Source: Paenibacillus shirakamiensis (GTDB lineage Bacteria; Bacillota; Bacilli; Paenibacillales; Paenibacillaceae). From it: a DNA stretch of 64,000 nucleotides. The position numbers were made by a program, and so were the translations under genes. How positions within the stretch are numbered: position 1 is the stretch's first letter; each line of letters begins with the position of its first letter. Below the pieces are notes generated by a model. That model was not told where the DNA came from. It did no database searches and was given only the letters and a program-made list of their open reading frames with translations. Location: the NCBI RefSeq assembly GCF_017874255.1, contig NZ_JAGGLD010000009.1, positions 1 to 64,000 on the forward strand. The letters are read 5' to 3'. Positions 25,369-34,295 of this stretch are shown here, one piece after another.

Positions 25369-26223
25369 TTATTGCTTCTTTTTTGCCACAGCAGCCACAA
25401 AGGGCTGACAGCTTGGACAATAGTGTGTGCCACGTCCACCTACGACGGACTTTTCTACAGGAGCTCCACAATTTACGCAGGGCTGAGCTTTACGCCCATA
25501 AATCTGCAGAGCATGTTGGAACATTCCCATTTCACCCTGTCCGTTCACATAGGATTTAATCGAAGATCCTCCAGCTTTCACTGCATCAGACAGAGTCTGA
25601 ACAATGGCTGCATAGAGACGAGCCAGTTCTTGTCCACTAAGTTCACAAGCCACTTTCTCCGGATGAATGCCCGCCTTGAACAAGGCTTCATCCACATAAA
25701 TATTCCCCAGCCCCACTACATATTCCTGATTCAGTAACGCCACTTTAATCTTCGTCTTGCGAGATCCAATGACTTCGGTGAATGCTTCTAATGAAAATCC
25801 ATCATCTAAAGGTTCAAGCCCAAGCTTCATCAGTGGCTTCTGCGTAAGTTCCTCCCCAGGGTGGAATAAATGCATCGTGCCGAACTGGCGCACATCTTTG
25901 TAGCGAAGCTCTGTTCCATCTGTGAAATGGAATATGACATGCGTATGCTTCTCTATCGGCTCTTCACTTTCATAGACCCCGTAGCGCCCTTCCATCCGAA
26001 GATGAGAGACAAGGACCAATCCGTCCATAATAATCCTTAAAAATTTCCCTCGACGTCCTACATCTGTAATCGTATGCCCCTGTAACTCCAAGGCAAAATG
26101 CTCTATATCATCTGGTCGCTGAATAATTCTGGGTAGCGACACGGTTACGTTCTGAATGGTTTTGCCTGTAATCAGCTCACTCAATGTTCTTCTGACTGTT
26201 TCTACTTCCGGTAATTCCGGCAT
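25369..26223 (-). CDS. mutM: Formamidopyrimidine-DNA glycosylase
   Basis: A 284-residue DNA repair enzyme that excises 8-oxoguanine and nicks the backbone. After the initiator Met, PELPEVETVRR gives the catalytic Pro and Glu; a central 'LEPLDDGFSLEAF' and 'NIYVDEALFKAGIHP' helix-two-turn-helix follow. The C-terminal zinc finger is complete (CVNCGAPVEKSVVGGRGTHY then CPSC). It sits directly downstream of polA on the same strand. Confidence 0.96.
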   Translation of the reverse strand: MPELPEVETVRRTLSELITGKTIQNVTVSLPRIIQRPDDIEHFALELQGHTITDVGRRGKFLRIIMDGLVLVSHLRMEGRYGVYESEEPIEKHTHVIFHFTDGTELRYKDVRQFGTMHLFHPGEELTQKPLMKLGLEPLDDGFSLEAFTEVIGSRKTKIKVALLNQEYVVGLGNIYVDEALFKAGIHPEKVACELSGQELARLYAAIVQTLSDAVKAGGSSIKSYVNGQGEMGMFQHALQIYGRKAQPCVNCGAPVEKSVVGGRGTHYCPSCQPFVAAVAKKKQ

Positions 26224-26278
26224 AATGACTTCACCTCAACCTCTATTATACCGGAAAATGTCCTGTTCCTCAGCACCT

Positions 26279-28948
26279 TTATTTGGCTTCGTACCAGTTC
26301 AGTCCTTCACTCACATCCGCTTTCAATGGAACGGATAACGGTAACGCTCTTTCCATCGTCTCAGGAACTAACTTTTTCATGATTTCAAGTTCATCTTCTG
26401 GCACTTCAAATACTAATTCATCGTGTACCTGCAATAACATTCGGCTCTTGAGCTTATGTTCTTTGAGGGCCTCATTCATCAGCACCATAGCAAGCTTAAT
26501 AATATCTGCTGCGGTTCCTTGAATCGGTGTGTTCATCGCCGTGCGTTCCGCAAAGGAGCGAAGGTTAAAGTTAGAAGCATTGATCTCAGGCAAATACCGT
26601 CTACGCTCAAGAAGCGTAGTCACATAGCCATCTTGCTTGGCTTCCTTTACGATATCGACCATATATTTACGAACTCCTTGAAAGACCTCAAAATACTGGT
26701 CTATAAATTGAGCCGCCTCTTTACGAGTGATGTTCAAATTCTGCGATAATCCATAGTCACTAATTCCATACACAATTCCGAAGTTTACCGCCTTCGCTGA
26801 GCGCCGCATATCGGAGTCCACTTGATCGGCAGGTATGCCAAACACATCGCTAGCCGTCTTCGTATGAATATCCATATCGTTGATAAAAGCTTCTTTTAGA
26901 CGTTCGTCATTTGAAATATGCGCCAGCACCCGCAGCTCAATCTGCGAATAGTCAGCCGCCAGGATGTGCCAACCTGATTCAGAAGGAACGAATACCTTAC
27001 GAATCTTTCGGCCTTCTTCCATACGAATCGGGATATTCTGCAGGTTAGGGAACTGACTACTAAGGCGCCCCGTAGCCGCAATCGTCTGACGATAATACGT
27101 ATGTACCCGGCCCGTTTGTGGACGAATTTCTTTGAGCAGACCCTCTACGTAAGTGGATTGAAGCTTCGCCAATTGACGATAAGAGAGAATAGACTGCACG
27201 ATATCATGATAAGGTGCAAGCTTCTCCAGCACTTCCGCATCCGTGGAGTAGCCTGTCTTCGTCTTTTTCATCACAGGCAGTCCTAGCTTGTCGAACAATA
27301 TCTCCCCTAATTGCTTAGGTGAATTAATATTGAATTCGGTTCCCGCCAACTCATAAATATGATGGACCAACTTGCTGATCTGACCTTCAAATTCTTTTCC
27401 TAACGCTTGAAGCGCATCCCGGTTCACTGCAATCCCTTGCTTCTCCATATCGGCTAGAATCCGTGAAAGGGGCATTTCTAGCTCATAAAAGAGATGATTC
27501 ATCTCATTTCTAGCAAGTTCCTCTTCTTGAAGAGGTATTAGAAGCTGCGCCGCTGCGGCTTTGTACGCAAGATGCTGTCCTAGTACATCATCGGCAGGGA
27601 TTTTGTACTTAGCGCCTTTACCAAAAATCTCATCATCTGGAGCCAAAAATGGCAATTCATATTTTGAAGCCAACCCACTTAAAGTCTGATTGCTCTCCGT
27701 CGGATCAAGTAGATAAGCTGCTAGCTGGATATCAAAAGCCGCCCCTTCAAAGGCAATATCATGCCAGTGAAGCACAAGATCCATCCGATGAAGATCGTAC
27801 CCCTTCTTCGGCGACTTGGGATCAGCCAGCCACTGGCGTATTGGAGTTGCTGCTTCTGATTTTAATAACGCTAAGGGCACATAAAAGTGACGCTCTTCGC
27901 AAGACAAGGCAATACCAATTAGACTCGCTTGGTGAGGGTTCTCGCCATAGGTCTCTACATGAAGAACATCAATATCACTCAGAAGATCAAGCATCGCTGG
28001 TATCCCTGCTTCATCAAGTAACACCACATCAACTGGAGCTTGTGGCGGGCGAGACGTAGCTCCCTCTTCTACACTTGAGCCCGCATGCACAGCAAAATTC
28101 AAACGTTCAAGTAGGGATTTGAATTCCAACTTACGTAGCGCAGGAGCCGCCTTCTCTTCATCAATTCCAGAAAAAACCATATCTTCCCATGATGGCTCTA
28201 CCGGAACCTCTCTAAAAATCGTAGCAAGCTGCTTACTCATACGCGCATCATCTGCATGATTAATCAGATTTTCCTTTTGTTTTCCCTTGAGCTCATCCGT
28301 ACGACTCAGAACTTCCTCTACCGAACCGAATTGATGCAAGAGCTTAAGCGCCGTCTTCTCCCCGATGCCAGGCACACCTGGAATGTTATCCGAAGTATCG
28401 CCCATAAGCCCTTTCAAATCCACAATTTGTGCGGGTGTGAGACCATACCGCTCCTTAATTTCCGCAATTCCATAAGGTTCGAGTTCCGTTACCCCTTTAC
28501 GGGTAAGTACAACTTTTACATTGTCCGAAGCCAGCTGCAGCATATCCTTGTCACCACTGACGACGAGAACCTGTCTATTTTGATCATCCGCCATTTTACT
28601 TACCGTACCAATAATATCATCCGCTTCGAACCCACTTAGCTCAAATTGCGCAATGTTAAGCCCTTTTAACAGTTCACGAAGCATAGGGAACTGCTCAGAC
28701 AATTCTGGCGGCGTCTTCTCCCGTCCACCCTTGTAGTCTTTATAGCCTTCATGTCGGAAAGTTTCTTTACCTGCATCAAAGGCTACCATCATATGTGTAG
28801 GCTTCTCATCTTGAATTAATCTCAGAAGCATATTCGTAAAACCGTATACGGCGTTCGTATGCTGACCCTTCGTATTTGTCAAAGGCGGCATCGCAAAAAA
28901 TGCCCGGTAGATAATACTGTTGCCGTCAATCAGAATCAATTTATCCAT
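26279..28948 (-). CDS. polA: DNA polymerase I
   Basis: An 889-residue repair and Okazaki-processing polymerase. Residues 1-290 are the 5' nuclease ('LILIDGNSIIYRAFFAMPPL', 'VVSGDKDMLQLA', 'GLMGDTSDNIPGVPGIGEKT'). Residues about 300-475 are the 3'-5' exonuclease fold, but its motif I reads 'LHVETYGENPHQ', missing the metal-binding Asp, so proofreading is probably lost as in Bacillus Pol I. The polymerase has 'LAADYSQIELRVLAHIS', 'RRSAKAVNFGIVYGIS' and 'LLQVHDELVFEVP'. I prefer ATG 28948 (GAAGGGA 11 nt before) over ATG 28957, which lies only 2-3 nt from it. Confidence 0.96.
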   Translation of the reverse strand: MDKLILIDGNSIIYRAFFAMPPLTNTKGQHTNAVYGFTNMLLRLIQDEKPTHMMVAFDAGKETFRHEGYKDYKGGREKTPPELSEQFPMLRELLKGLNIAQFELSGFEADDIIGTVSKMADDQNRQVLVVSGDKDMLQLASDNVKVVLTRKGVTELEPYGIAEIKERYGLTPAQIVDLKGLMGDTSDNIPGVPGIGEKTALKLLHQFGSVEEVLSRTDELKGKQKENLINHADDARMSKQLATIFREVPVEPSWEDMVFSGIDEEKAAPALRKLEFKSLLERLNFAVHAGSSVEEGATSRPPQAPVDVVLLDEAGIPAMLDLLSDIDVLHVETYGENPHQASLIGIALSCEERHFYVPLALLKSEAATPIRQWLADPKSPKKGYDLHRMDLVLHWHDIAFEGAAFDIQLAAYLLDPTESNQTLSGLASKYELPFLAPDDEIFGKGAKYKIPADDVLGQHLAYKAAAAQLLIPLQEEELARNEMNHLFYELEMPLSRILADMEKQGIAVNRDALQALGKEFEGQISKLVHHIYELAGTEFNINSPKQLGEILFDKLGLPVMKKTKTGYSTDAEVLEKLAPYHDIVQSILSYRQLAKLQSTYVEGLLKEIRPQTGRVHTYYRQTIAATGRLSSQFPNLQNIPIRMEEGRKIRKVFVPSESGWHILAADYSQIELRVLAHISNDERLKEAFINDMDIHTKTASDVFGIPADQVDSDMRRSAKAVNFGIVYGISDYGLSQNLNITRKEAAQFIDQYFEVFQGVRKYMVDIVKEAKQDGYVTTLLERRRYLPEINASNFNLRSFAERTAMNTPIQGTAADIIKLAMVLMNEALKEHKLKSRMLLQVHDELVFEVPEDELEIMKKLVPETMERALPLSVPLKADVSEGLNWYEAK

Positions 28949-29220
28949 ACTTGGCATCGTCCCTTCATACCTATCTTTACCTATAATAACACAAGCTTTA
29001 TCGGTTTAAGAAATTGTAACGACAAGGTCAGTGAGAAGGTTAGCGGTCATAATTGAGCATATATTTAGGGATAGGAGATATATGTCCAACTCTCATTATT
29101 TGTGTAATTCATGTCTAATCTGTATAAGTTAGAGATTGTGTGCTCAAGTTTATTTATTTCCACATTAGCTCACCTTAACGCATAAGAGGATTCTCAATAG
29201 AATAAAAAGCTCAAGGGTAC
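28949..29220. other. Intergenic region upstream of polA
   Basis: AT-rich sequence that should hold the polA promoter. No gene, tRNA or riboswitch is visible. A short AAAAAGCTCAAGGGTAC copy near 29205 echoes part of the adjacent phoU terminator. Confidence 0.4.
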
Positions 29221-29268
29221 AAAAAAAGCTCAAGAGCATATCAGAAGGTCTGATATCCCTTAAGCTTA
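29221..29268 (-). terminator. Terminator after phoU
   Basis: AGCTTAAG-GATATCAG / CTGATAT-CTTGAGCT stem followed by seven Ts on the minus strand, 14 nt after the phoU stop. It separates the pho genes from polA. Confidence 0.9.
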
Positions 29269-29281
29269 TGTGTCGCGCAAT

Positions 29282-29941
29282 CTAACTATTGAGATCTGGA
29301 CGTTTGCCTGTCACCAAGTATACCGCACTCTCTCCAATGTTGGTCGCGTGATCAGCAATCCGTTCAATATACCGGCCAACAAGAATAAGCAACATTGCTT
29401 GTTGTACATTATCCGGATGCGCAATCATATAACTATGCAAATCGCGTGTAATTTGGCTGTAGAGATGATCGATTTCGTCGTCATCTTGGGCCATTTTGTA
29501 AGCTAGGTCTGTATTCTCATCTAAATAAGACTTCAGTGATTCGTCAATCATGATCCCCGCAAGTTCCGCCATACGTGGGATATCTACCAAAGGCTTGATT
29601 AGATCTTGACCTTCTAAGCGCAGCGTTACTTTTGCAATATCTAGAGACAAATCGCCCATTCGCTCCAGATCACTGGAAATTTTGAAGGCAACGATAATAC
29701 GGCGCAAATCTTTAGCTACCGGTTGTTGAGTCACGATGAGACGTGATCCAATCTCCATGATCTGATCTTCCATTAAGTTAAGCTCAACATCACGTTTTAC
29801 AATCACTTGGGCTTTCGCGATATTCTTCGTCTGGAGTGCTTCCACGGCTCCTTGAAGCGCCTCCTTAACATGATCTCCCATAGCATGAAGCAGATGACGA
29901 AGTTCATCTAAATTCTGGTCGAACTCTTTTCTTTGAATCAT
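29282..29941 (-). CDS. phoU: Phosphate signalling protein PhoU
   Basis: A 219-residue all-helical protein that links the phosphate transporter to the PhoR kinase and limits phosphate uptake. It has two PhoU repeats, each with a metal-binding motif: 'DLERMGDLSLDIAK' and 'YIERIADHATNIGE'. It lies 20 bp downstream of pstB on the same strand and should share its PhoP-controlled transcript. Confidence 0.96.
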   Translation of the reverse strand: MIQRKEFDQNLDELRHLLHAMGDHVKEALQGAVEALQTKNIAKAQVIVKRDVELNLMEDQIMEIGSRLIVTQQPVAKDLRRIIVAFKISSDLERMGDLSLDIAKVTLRLEGQDLIKPLVDIPRMAELAGIMIDESLKSYLDENTDLAYKMAQDDDEIDHLYSQITRDLHSYMIAHPDNVQQAMLLILVGRYIERIADHATNIGESAVYLVTGKRPDLNS

Positions 29942-29961
29942 TAGGTTGCCTCCTTATGCCC

Positions 29962-30717
29962 TTAACCGAAGCGGCCGGATATATAATCTTCTGTTCTAGA
30001 ATCCTGTGGTGTAGAGAACAACGTCTTGGTATCATCTGCTTCCACTACTTCACCATTTAAGAAAAAGACCGTTCTCCCCGAAATCCGGGCAGCTTGATGC
30101 ATGTTATGCGTAACCATAACAATAGTATACTTGTCCTTCAGTTCTTGTACGAGTTCTTCGATCTTTAGCGTTGAGATCGGGTCGAGAGCTGAGGTTGCTT
30201 CATCCATCAACAAAATATCCGGTTGAACAGCTAACGCTCTTGCAATACATAGACGTTGCTGTTGTCCACCAGACAGACTTAATGCGGAACGCTTCAAGAA
30301 ATTTTTCACTTCTTCCCAAAGTACAGATTGCTTCAGGCTTGTCTCTACAATATGATCTAGTTCTGCTTTATTGCGCACTCCATGGAGACGTGGTCCATAA
30401 GCTATATTGTCATAGATCGACTTAGGAAACGGGTTTGGCTGCTGGAAAACCATACCGACTTGCTTACGCAACGCTTCCACATGTACATCTTCACTATAAA
30501 TATCCGTTCCACCAATCTGTACCTTACCTTCAATACGAGTTCCTGAAATCATATCATTCATCCGGTTCAGGGTCCGAAGTAGAGTGGATTTACCACAGCC
30601 GGAGGGACCAATGAACGCAGTAATGGCTTTCTCTGGAATATCCATAGATACATCTTTCAAAGCATGATAAGAACTGTAATACAAATTTAGTTTGTCAATA
30701 TGAATGATCGGTTCCAT
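29962..30717 (-). CDS. pstB: Phosphate ABC transporter ATPase PstB
   Basis: A 251-residue ATPase that drives high-affinity phosphate import. Walker [10 protein letters not shown], '[19 protein letters not shown]', '[20 protein letters not shown]', the signature LSGGQQQRL, Walker B '[13 protein letters not shown]' and the switch '[14 protein letters not shown]' are diagnostic for PstB. GAAGGAGAAG precedes the ATG. The partner genes pstS, pstC and pstA are not adjacent, which is unusual. PhoP-box repeats lie upstream. Confidence 0.97.
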   Translation of the reverse strand: MEPIIHIDKLNLYYSSYHALKDVSMDIPEKAITAFIGPSGCGKSTLLRTLNRMNDMISGTRIEGKVQIGGTDIYSEDVHVEALRKQVGMVFQQPNPFPKSIYDNIAYGPRLHGVRNKAELDHIVETSLKQSVLWEEVKNFLKRSALSLSGGQQQRLCIARALAVQPDILLMDEATSALDPISTLKIEELVQELKDKYTIVMVTHNMHQAARISGRTVFFLNGEVVEADDTKTLFSTPQDSRTEDYISGRFG

Positions 30718-30763
30718 GTCACTTCTCCTTCACTTTACACTCCAATTGATCTTAGCTTGATTA

Positions 30764-30802
30764 TGTAAAGAGCAATAACCACAATTGTTAACGCAATGTA
30801 AA
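30764..30802 (-). promoter_or_regulatory. PhoP (PHO box) direct repeats upstream of pstB
   Basis: On the minus strand TTTACA, TTAACA, a degenerate GGTTAT and TTTACA follow each other at exact 11-bp steps (6-bp unit plus 5-bp gap). This fits the Bacillus PhoP consensus TT(A/C/T)A(C/T)A-N5. It starts 85 bp before the pstB ATG. Confidence 0.75.
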
Positions 30803-30806
30803 ATCT

Positions 30807-30839
30807 AAAAGAAGCCCCATTTCAATTGAAATGAAGGGC
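30807..30839 (-). terminator. Terminator overlapping the end of phoP
   Basis: GCCC-TT-CATTTC / GAAATG-GGGC stem with an AATT loop, followed by TTCTTTT on the minus strand. The phoP stop codon (30822-30824) lies in the hairpin. It sits just upstream of the pstB PHO boxes. Confidence 0.6.
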
Positions 30840-31553
30840 ACCTTTTTTCTTATTCACGACCAGTTTGTAACCCACGCCGCGAATGGAGTCAATATGTACA
30901 GATTGTGGATCTAGCTCCAGCTTTTTTCTAAGAGAACTTACATGTACATCCACAGTCCGCTGGCCACCGATGTAGTCAAATCCCCATACAGCATTCATTA
31001 GATCGTCTCTTGTCATGACAACGCCAGGTTTGCGCGCTAGATACAAGAGAACCTCGAATTCTTTTGGACGCAGGGAAATGGACTCTCCGCTAAGCGTTAC
31101 CTCATATTTCTCTGGGAAAATTCGAAGTTCTCCTAGTGAAATCTGGGATTCGGGTTGAAGTGGAATCTTGTCTCGCTCATCTTGTCCAGTCGAACGCCGG
31201 AGAACCGCCGCTACACGTGCCAACAGTTCTGCCACGCCAAATGGCTTGGTGATATAATCATCTGCCCCTGACTTTAATCCTTGTACTACTTCTTCTTCTG
31301 CATTTTTGGCTGTGAGGATTACGATCGGCGTCTTCAGACCTTCACTACGCAGCTTCGACATAATCTCAAATCCATTCATTCCCGGAAGCATGAGATCGAG
31401 TAAGATCAGATCGAACTCAGAACGAAGTGCCGTCTCACACCCCACCTGACCATGTTCTTCTACGGTCACATCATAACCTTCATTAGATAAATTGTAAGAA
31501 AGAAGTCTGGATAAAGTGGGCTCATCTTCTATAACGAGTAATCGTTGTGCCAT
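30822..31553 (-). CDS. phoP: Phosphate-response regulator PhoP
   Basis: A 243-residue OmpR-family regulator of the phosphate starvation regulon. Receiver: 'LLVIEDEPTLSRLL', Asp53 in 'LILLDLMLPGMNGFE', 'IVILTAK' and 'DYITKPF'. Winged helix: 'ISLRPKEFEVLLYLARKPGV', 'AVWGFDYIGGQRTVDVHVSS'. Identification as PhoP rests on its kinase partner, the flanking pstB-phoU and the PHO boxes at both its own and the pstB promoter. It is transcribed after phoR here, the reverse of the usual phoP-phoR order. Confidence 0.94.
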   Translation of the reverse strand: MAQRLLVIEDEPTLSRLLSYNLSNEGYDVTVEEHGQVGCETALRSEFDLILLDLMLPGMNGFEIMSKLRSEGLKTPIVILTAKNAEEEVVQGLKSGADDYITKPFGVAELLARVAAVLRRSTGQDERDKIPLQPESQISLGELRIFPEKYEVTLSGESISLRPKEFEVLLYLARKPGVVMTRDDLMNAVWGFDYIGGQRTVDVHVSSLRKKLELDPQSVHIDSIRGVGYKLVVNKKKGALHFN

Positions 31554-31640
31554 AACCGTTCGGTACCCCCATTTTCAAATACATATAGTTGCTGATGAAT
31601 CTGATTGGATACTGTTCACAGCGCAAGCATACCATGACAG

Positions 31641-31657
31641 TGTTAACGTTGTGTAAA
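31641..31657 (-). promoter_or_regulatory. PhoP (PHO box) repeats upstream of phoP
   Basis: On the minus strand TTTACA (31657-31652), five bases, then TTAACA (31646-31641), about 88 bp before the phoP ATG and just after the phoR stop. A third unit one turn further (ATGGTA) is weak. It suggests autoregulated phoP transcription separate from phoR. Confidence 0.65.
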
Positions 31658-31678
31658 ATAGATAAGTTTATCCCTGAA

Positions 31679-33463
31679 CTAATTCAATTCGTGAAGTAGA
31701 GGTAAATCCAAGATAAAGGTCGTTCCTTGACCCGTCTTACTCTCCACGCGGACAGTTCCGTGATGCAGCTCAACAAGATGCTTCACAATCGACAGTCCCA
31801 ATCCGGTTCCCCCTGAACTTCGTGAACGAGCCTTATCAACTCGATAGAAGCGCTCAAAGATTCGAGGTAGATCTTTCTTTGGAATGCCGATTCCAGTGTC
31901 ACTTATGAGGAAGCGAATATTCTCATCTTCGCCTTCGCCCACCGTCTCTACGCTAACCTTGACTCTGCCTCCTTCAAGAGTATAACTTATCGCATTAGAC
32001 AATAGATTCATAAAAATCTGACGCAGTCGATCCTCGTCTGCTTCCATGTATAGCTCATCCGGCACTTCCATCATAAGTACAATGGAATGGCTCTTCGCTG
32101 ATGAAGCTAGTACTTCAAAGATACTAGCAAGTAGACTGCGCACATGCACGGGCTCATACTCCAAAGGAACACGTCTAGATTCAATCTTCGATAATTCCAA
32201 AATATCTCCAATCAAACGGTTCAACCGATCTCCCTCATCGTAGATGATCTGGAGGAATGAGCGTGCCACATCCTCATCCTTGACCCCACCACTAAGGAGC
32301 GTCTCCGCAAAACCTTTTACTGCCGCTATAGGGGTCTTTAGCTCATGCGACACATTGGCTACAAATTCACTTCGCATGACTTCAAGCTTACGAATCTCTG
32401 TTACATCTTGGAGCAAAAATAAAGTACCTCGGTAGCATCCATCATTCTCGAACATGGGCACACTATCGAAATGTAGGATCTTTTCTTCTGGATCATAGAT
32501 TGTACGTTCTTCTCTTCGGTACTCTTTACTTGCAATACCTTCATCCATGAATTTCGTAAGTTCATAGCTTCGCTTGATATCATGGTACAACTTCCCAATG
32601 ATATCCACATTTTTCATTCTAAGCATCCGCTCCGCTTCTAGATTCACAAGAGCAATCCGGTTATCCGTATCTACCATAACAATGCCACCCGTCATATTCG
32701 AAAGGACGCTTTGAAGTAGATCTTCGTTATCACGGATATGCTTCACTTGTTGCTGGAGACTGTCGGCCATGCCATTAATGGCTAGTCCCAACTGACCTAT
32801 CTCATCTTTTCGCTCAAAATCAACTCGCGCGTCATAATCTAACTTGGAGATGCGGTGGGCGACTTTTGTAATTTGTTCTAGAGGACGAGTGAGACCCATA
32901 GCCACCCTGTAGCTCACAAGCGCAGCCAAGAGGAACAAGAGTACGAGTCCGCCAATCATAAGCGACCACCCTTTTTGCATCCCTTCTTGTACAGCAGCAA
33001 GGCTCATCGATAGTCGGACATATCCATCAAAACCATCTTTTGTCGTAATATGCTTAGCTACGTACAGCATGTTCTGATGAATCGTAGTGCTATAACGTAT
33101 TGCCTGTCCTACAGAACCTGGGGCTGCAGCAGACTTAATCTCCTCGCGATCGAGATGGTTTTTCATTTTACGAGCATCACTCTCAGAATCACCCACTACG
33201 GTTCCATTCAGCAAAATAAACGTTACACGAGAATCGATCAAATGATCTAGGCGCTTTGCTGTATCCGTAAAGTACGCTATATCTCTCGATTTCGGAAGTG
33301 TTGTCGTATTCGACAACAAATTTATTTCCCGGGCCATATTTTCTTCTAAGGCCTGAATATGAGAACTTTTGAACACTTGAGCCATGGAGATTCCTGCGGC
33401 TAACATCGAAATGCCAACCAGGCTCATTAAAATTAAAGATAGGCGGGTCCGAAATGTCTTCAT
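31679..33463 (-). CDS. phoR: Phosphate sensor histidine kinase PhoR
   Basis: A 594-residue membrane kinase that phosphorylates PhoP. Two membrane helices (about 8-28 and 165-187) frame an extracellular domain. A HAMP ('TRPLEQITKVAHRISKLDYD'), a PAS domain ('LLQSVLSNMTGGIVMVDTDN'), the H-box 'EFVANVSHELKTPIAAVKGF' and an ATPase domain ('QIFMNLLSNAISYT', 'ISDTGIGIP', 'GGTGLGLSIV') follow in order, as in PhoR/ResE. I prefer ATG 33463 (AAGGAAG 11 nt before) to the upstream TTG 33502. It is divergent from yfbR. Confidence 0.94.
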   Translation of the reverse strand: MKTFRTRLSLILMSLVGISMLAAGISMAQVFKSSHIQALEENMAREINLLSNTTTLPKSRDIAYFTDTAKRLDHLIDSRVTFILLNGTVVGDSESDARKMKNHLDREEIKSAAAPGSVGQAIRYSTTIHQNMLYVAKHITTKDGFDGYVRLSMSLAAVQEGMQKGWSLMIGGLVLLFLLAALVSYRVAMGLTRPLEQITKVAHRISKLDYDARVDFERKDEIGQLGLAINGMADSLQQQVKHIRDNEDLLQSVLSNMTGGIVMVDTDNRIALVNLEAERMLRMKNVDIIGKLYHDIKRSYELTKFMDEGIASKEYRREERTIYDPEEKILHFDSVPMFENDGCYRGTLFLLQDVTEIRKLEVMRSEFVANVSHELKTPIAAVKGFAETLLSGGVKDEDVARSFLQIIYDEGDRLNRLIGDILELSKIESRRVPLEYEPVHVRSLLASIFEVLASSAKSHSIVLMMEVPDELYMEADEDRLRQIFMNLLSNAISYTLEGGRVKVSVETVGEGEDENIRFLISDTGIGIPKKDLPRIFERFYRVDKARSRSSGGTGLGLSIVKHLVELHHGTVRVESKTGQGTTFILDLPLLHELN

Positions 33464-33595
33464 AGGTTCTGTATCTTCCTTTTTGATGAAGTTATTAAGC
33501 AAGTATTGTTGAAGAGCTGTTGATTAGTATTATAATAGCAAATGTGTTCGCAGTGTTATCATGTCTATTTTTTTGTTAAGAAGGAGTTGGAAGTC

Positions 33596-34204
33596 ATGAG
33601 TTATCATTTCTCTGCATATATGTATCGTCTGCGCGCGATTCAGCGCTGGAGTCTAATGCGAAGTACTTCTTCTGAGAATGTGGCAGAACATTCCTTTCAT
33701 GTGGCTATTCTTGCACATCTGCTCTGTGAAATAGGAAATCAAGTCTATGATAAGCAGTTGAATGCAGACCGAGCTGCTACACTTGCATTGTTCCATGATG
33801 CGACAGAAGTCTTCACAGGAGATATTCCTACCCCTGTCAAGCACCATAATCCCAAGTTGTTGTCGAGCTTTCGAGAGATGGAAGGTATTGCTGCCGAGCG
33901 ACTAATCAGTATGATTCCTACGGAGCTTAAACATATCTATGCGCCCATTCTGCATCCCGAACCTGAACAGGATGTCGATTATGAGATTCGAACGTATGTC
34001 AAAGCCGCAGACAGCCTAGATGCTTACTTGAAATGCGCTTGGGAACTAGCCTCTGGCAATCGAGAGTTTGCAGCAGCTAAGCTCCAGTTACAATTAAAGC
34101 TAGAAAGCTTAAACATGCCTGAAATTCGCTATTTTCAAGAAAAATTTGTGCCAGGATTTGAATTAACGTTAGATGAATTATCAGGGGATCAGCCGGAATT
34201 GTAA
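33596..34204 (+). CDS. yfbR: YfbR-like 5'-deoxynucleotidase (HD domain)
   Basis: A 202-residue metal-dependent phosphohydrolase that removes phosphate from deoxynucleoside monophosphates. The YfbR hallmarks are present: 'AYMYRLRAIQRWSLMRSTSS', 'NVAEHSFHVAILAHLL', 'LALFHDATEVFTGDIPTPVK' with the HD pair, and 'YVKAADSLDAYLKCAWEL'. ATG 33596 has AAGGAG 9 nt upstream; an in-frame upstream ATG at 33542 lacks one. A TATAAT at about 33532 is a likely -10 in the divergent phoR-yfbR region. Confidence 0.93.
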   Translation: MSYHFSAYMYRLRAIQRWSLMRSTSSENVAEHSFHVAILAHLLCEIGNQVYDKQLNADRAATLALFHDATEVFTGDIPTPVKHHNPKLLSSFREMEGIAAERLISMIPTELKHIYAPILHPEPEQDVDYEIRTYVKAADSLDAYLKCAWELASGNREFAAAKLQLQLKLESLNMPEIRYFQEKFVPGFELTLDELSGDQPEL

Positions 34205-34216
34205 GCATCTCAAACT

Positions 34217-34255
34217 AAAAAAACCTTGATGTCTTTTATGTTGCAGACATCAAGG
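34217..34255. terminator. Terminator between yfbR and the SDR gene
   Basis: CCTTGATGTC / GACATCAAGG stem with a 12-nt loop. On the minus strand it is followed by seven Ts, so it ends the SDR transcript, and it may also stop yfbR. Confidence 0.85.
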
Positions 34256-34295
34256 AAATATCATGTTTCTTTCATTACTTCTTTTCATGTAGCTT

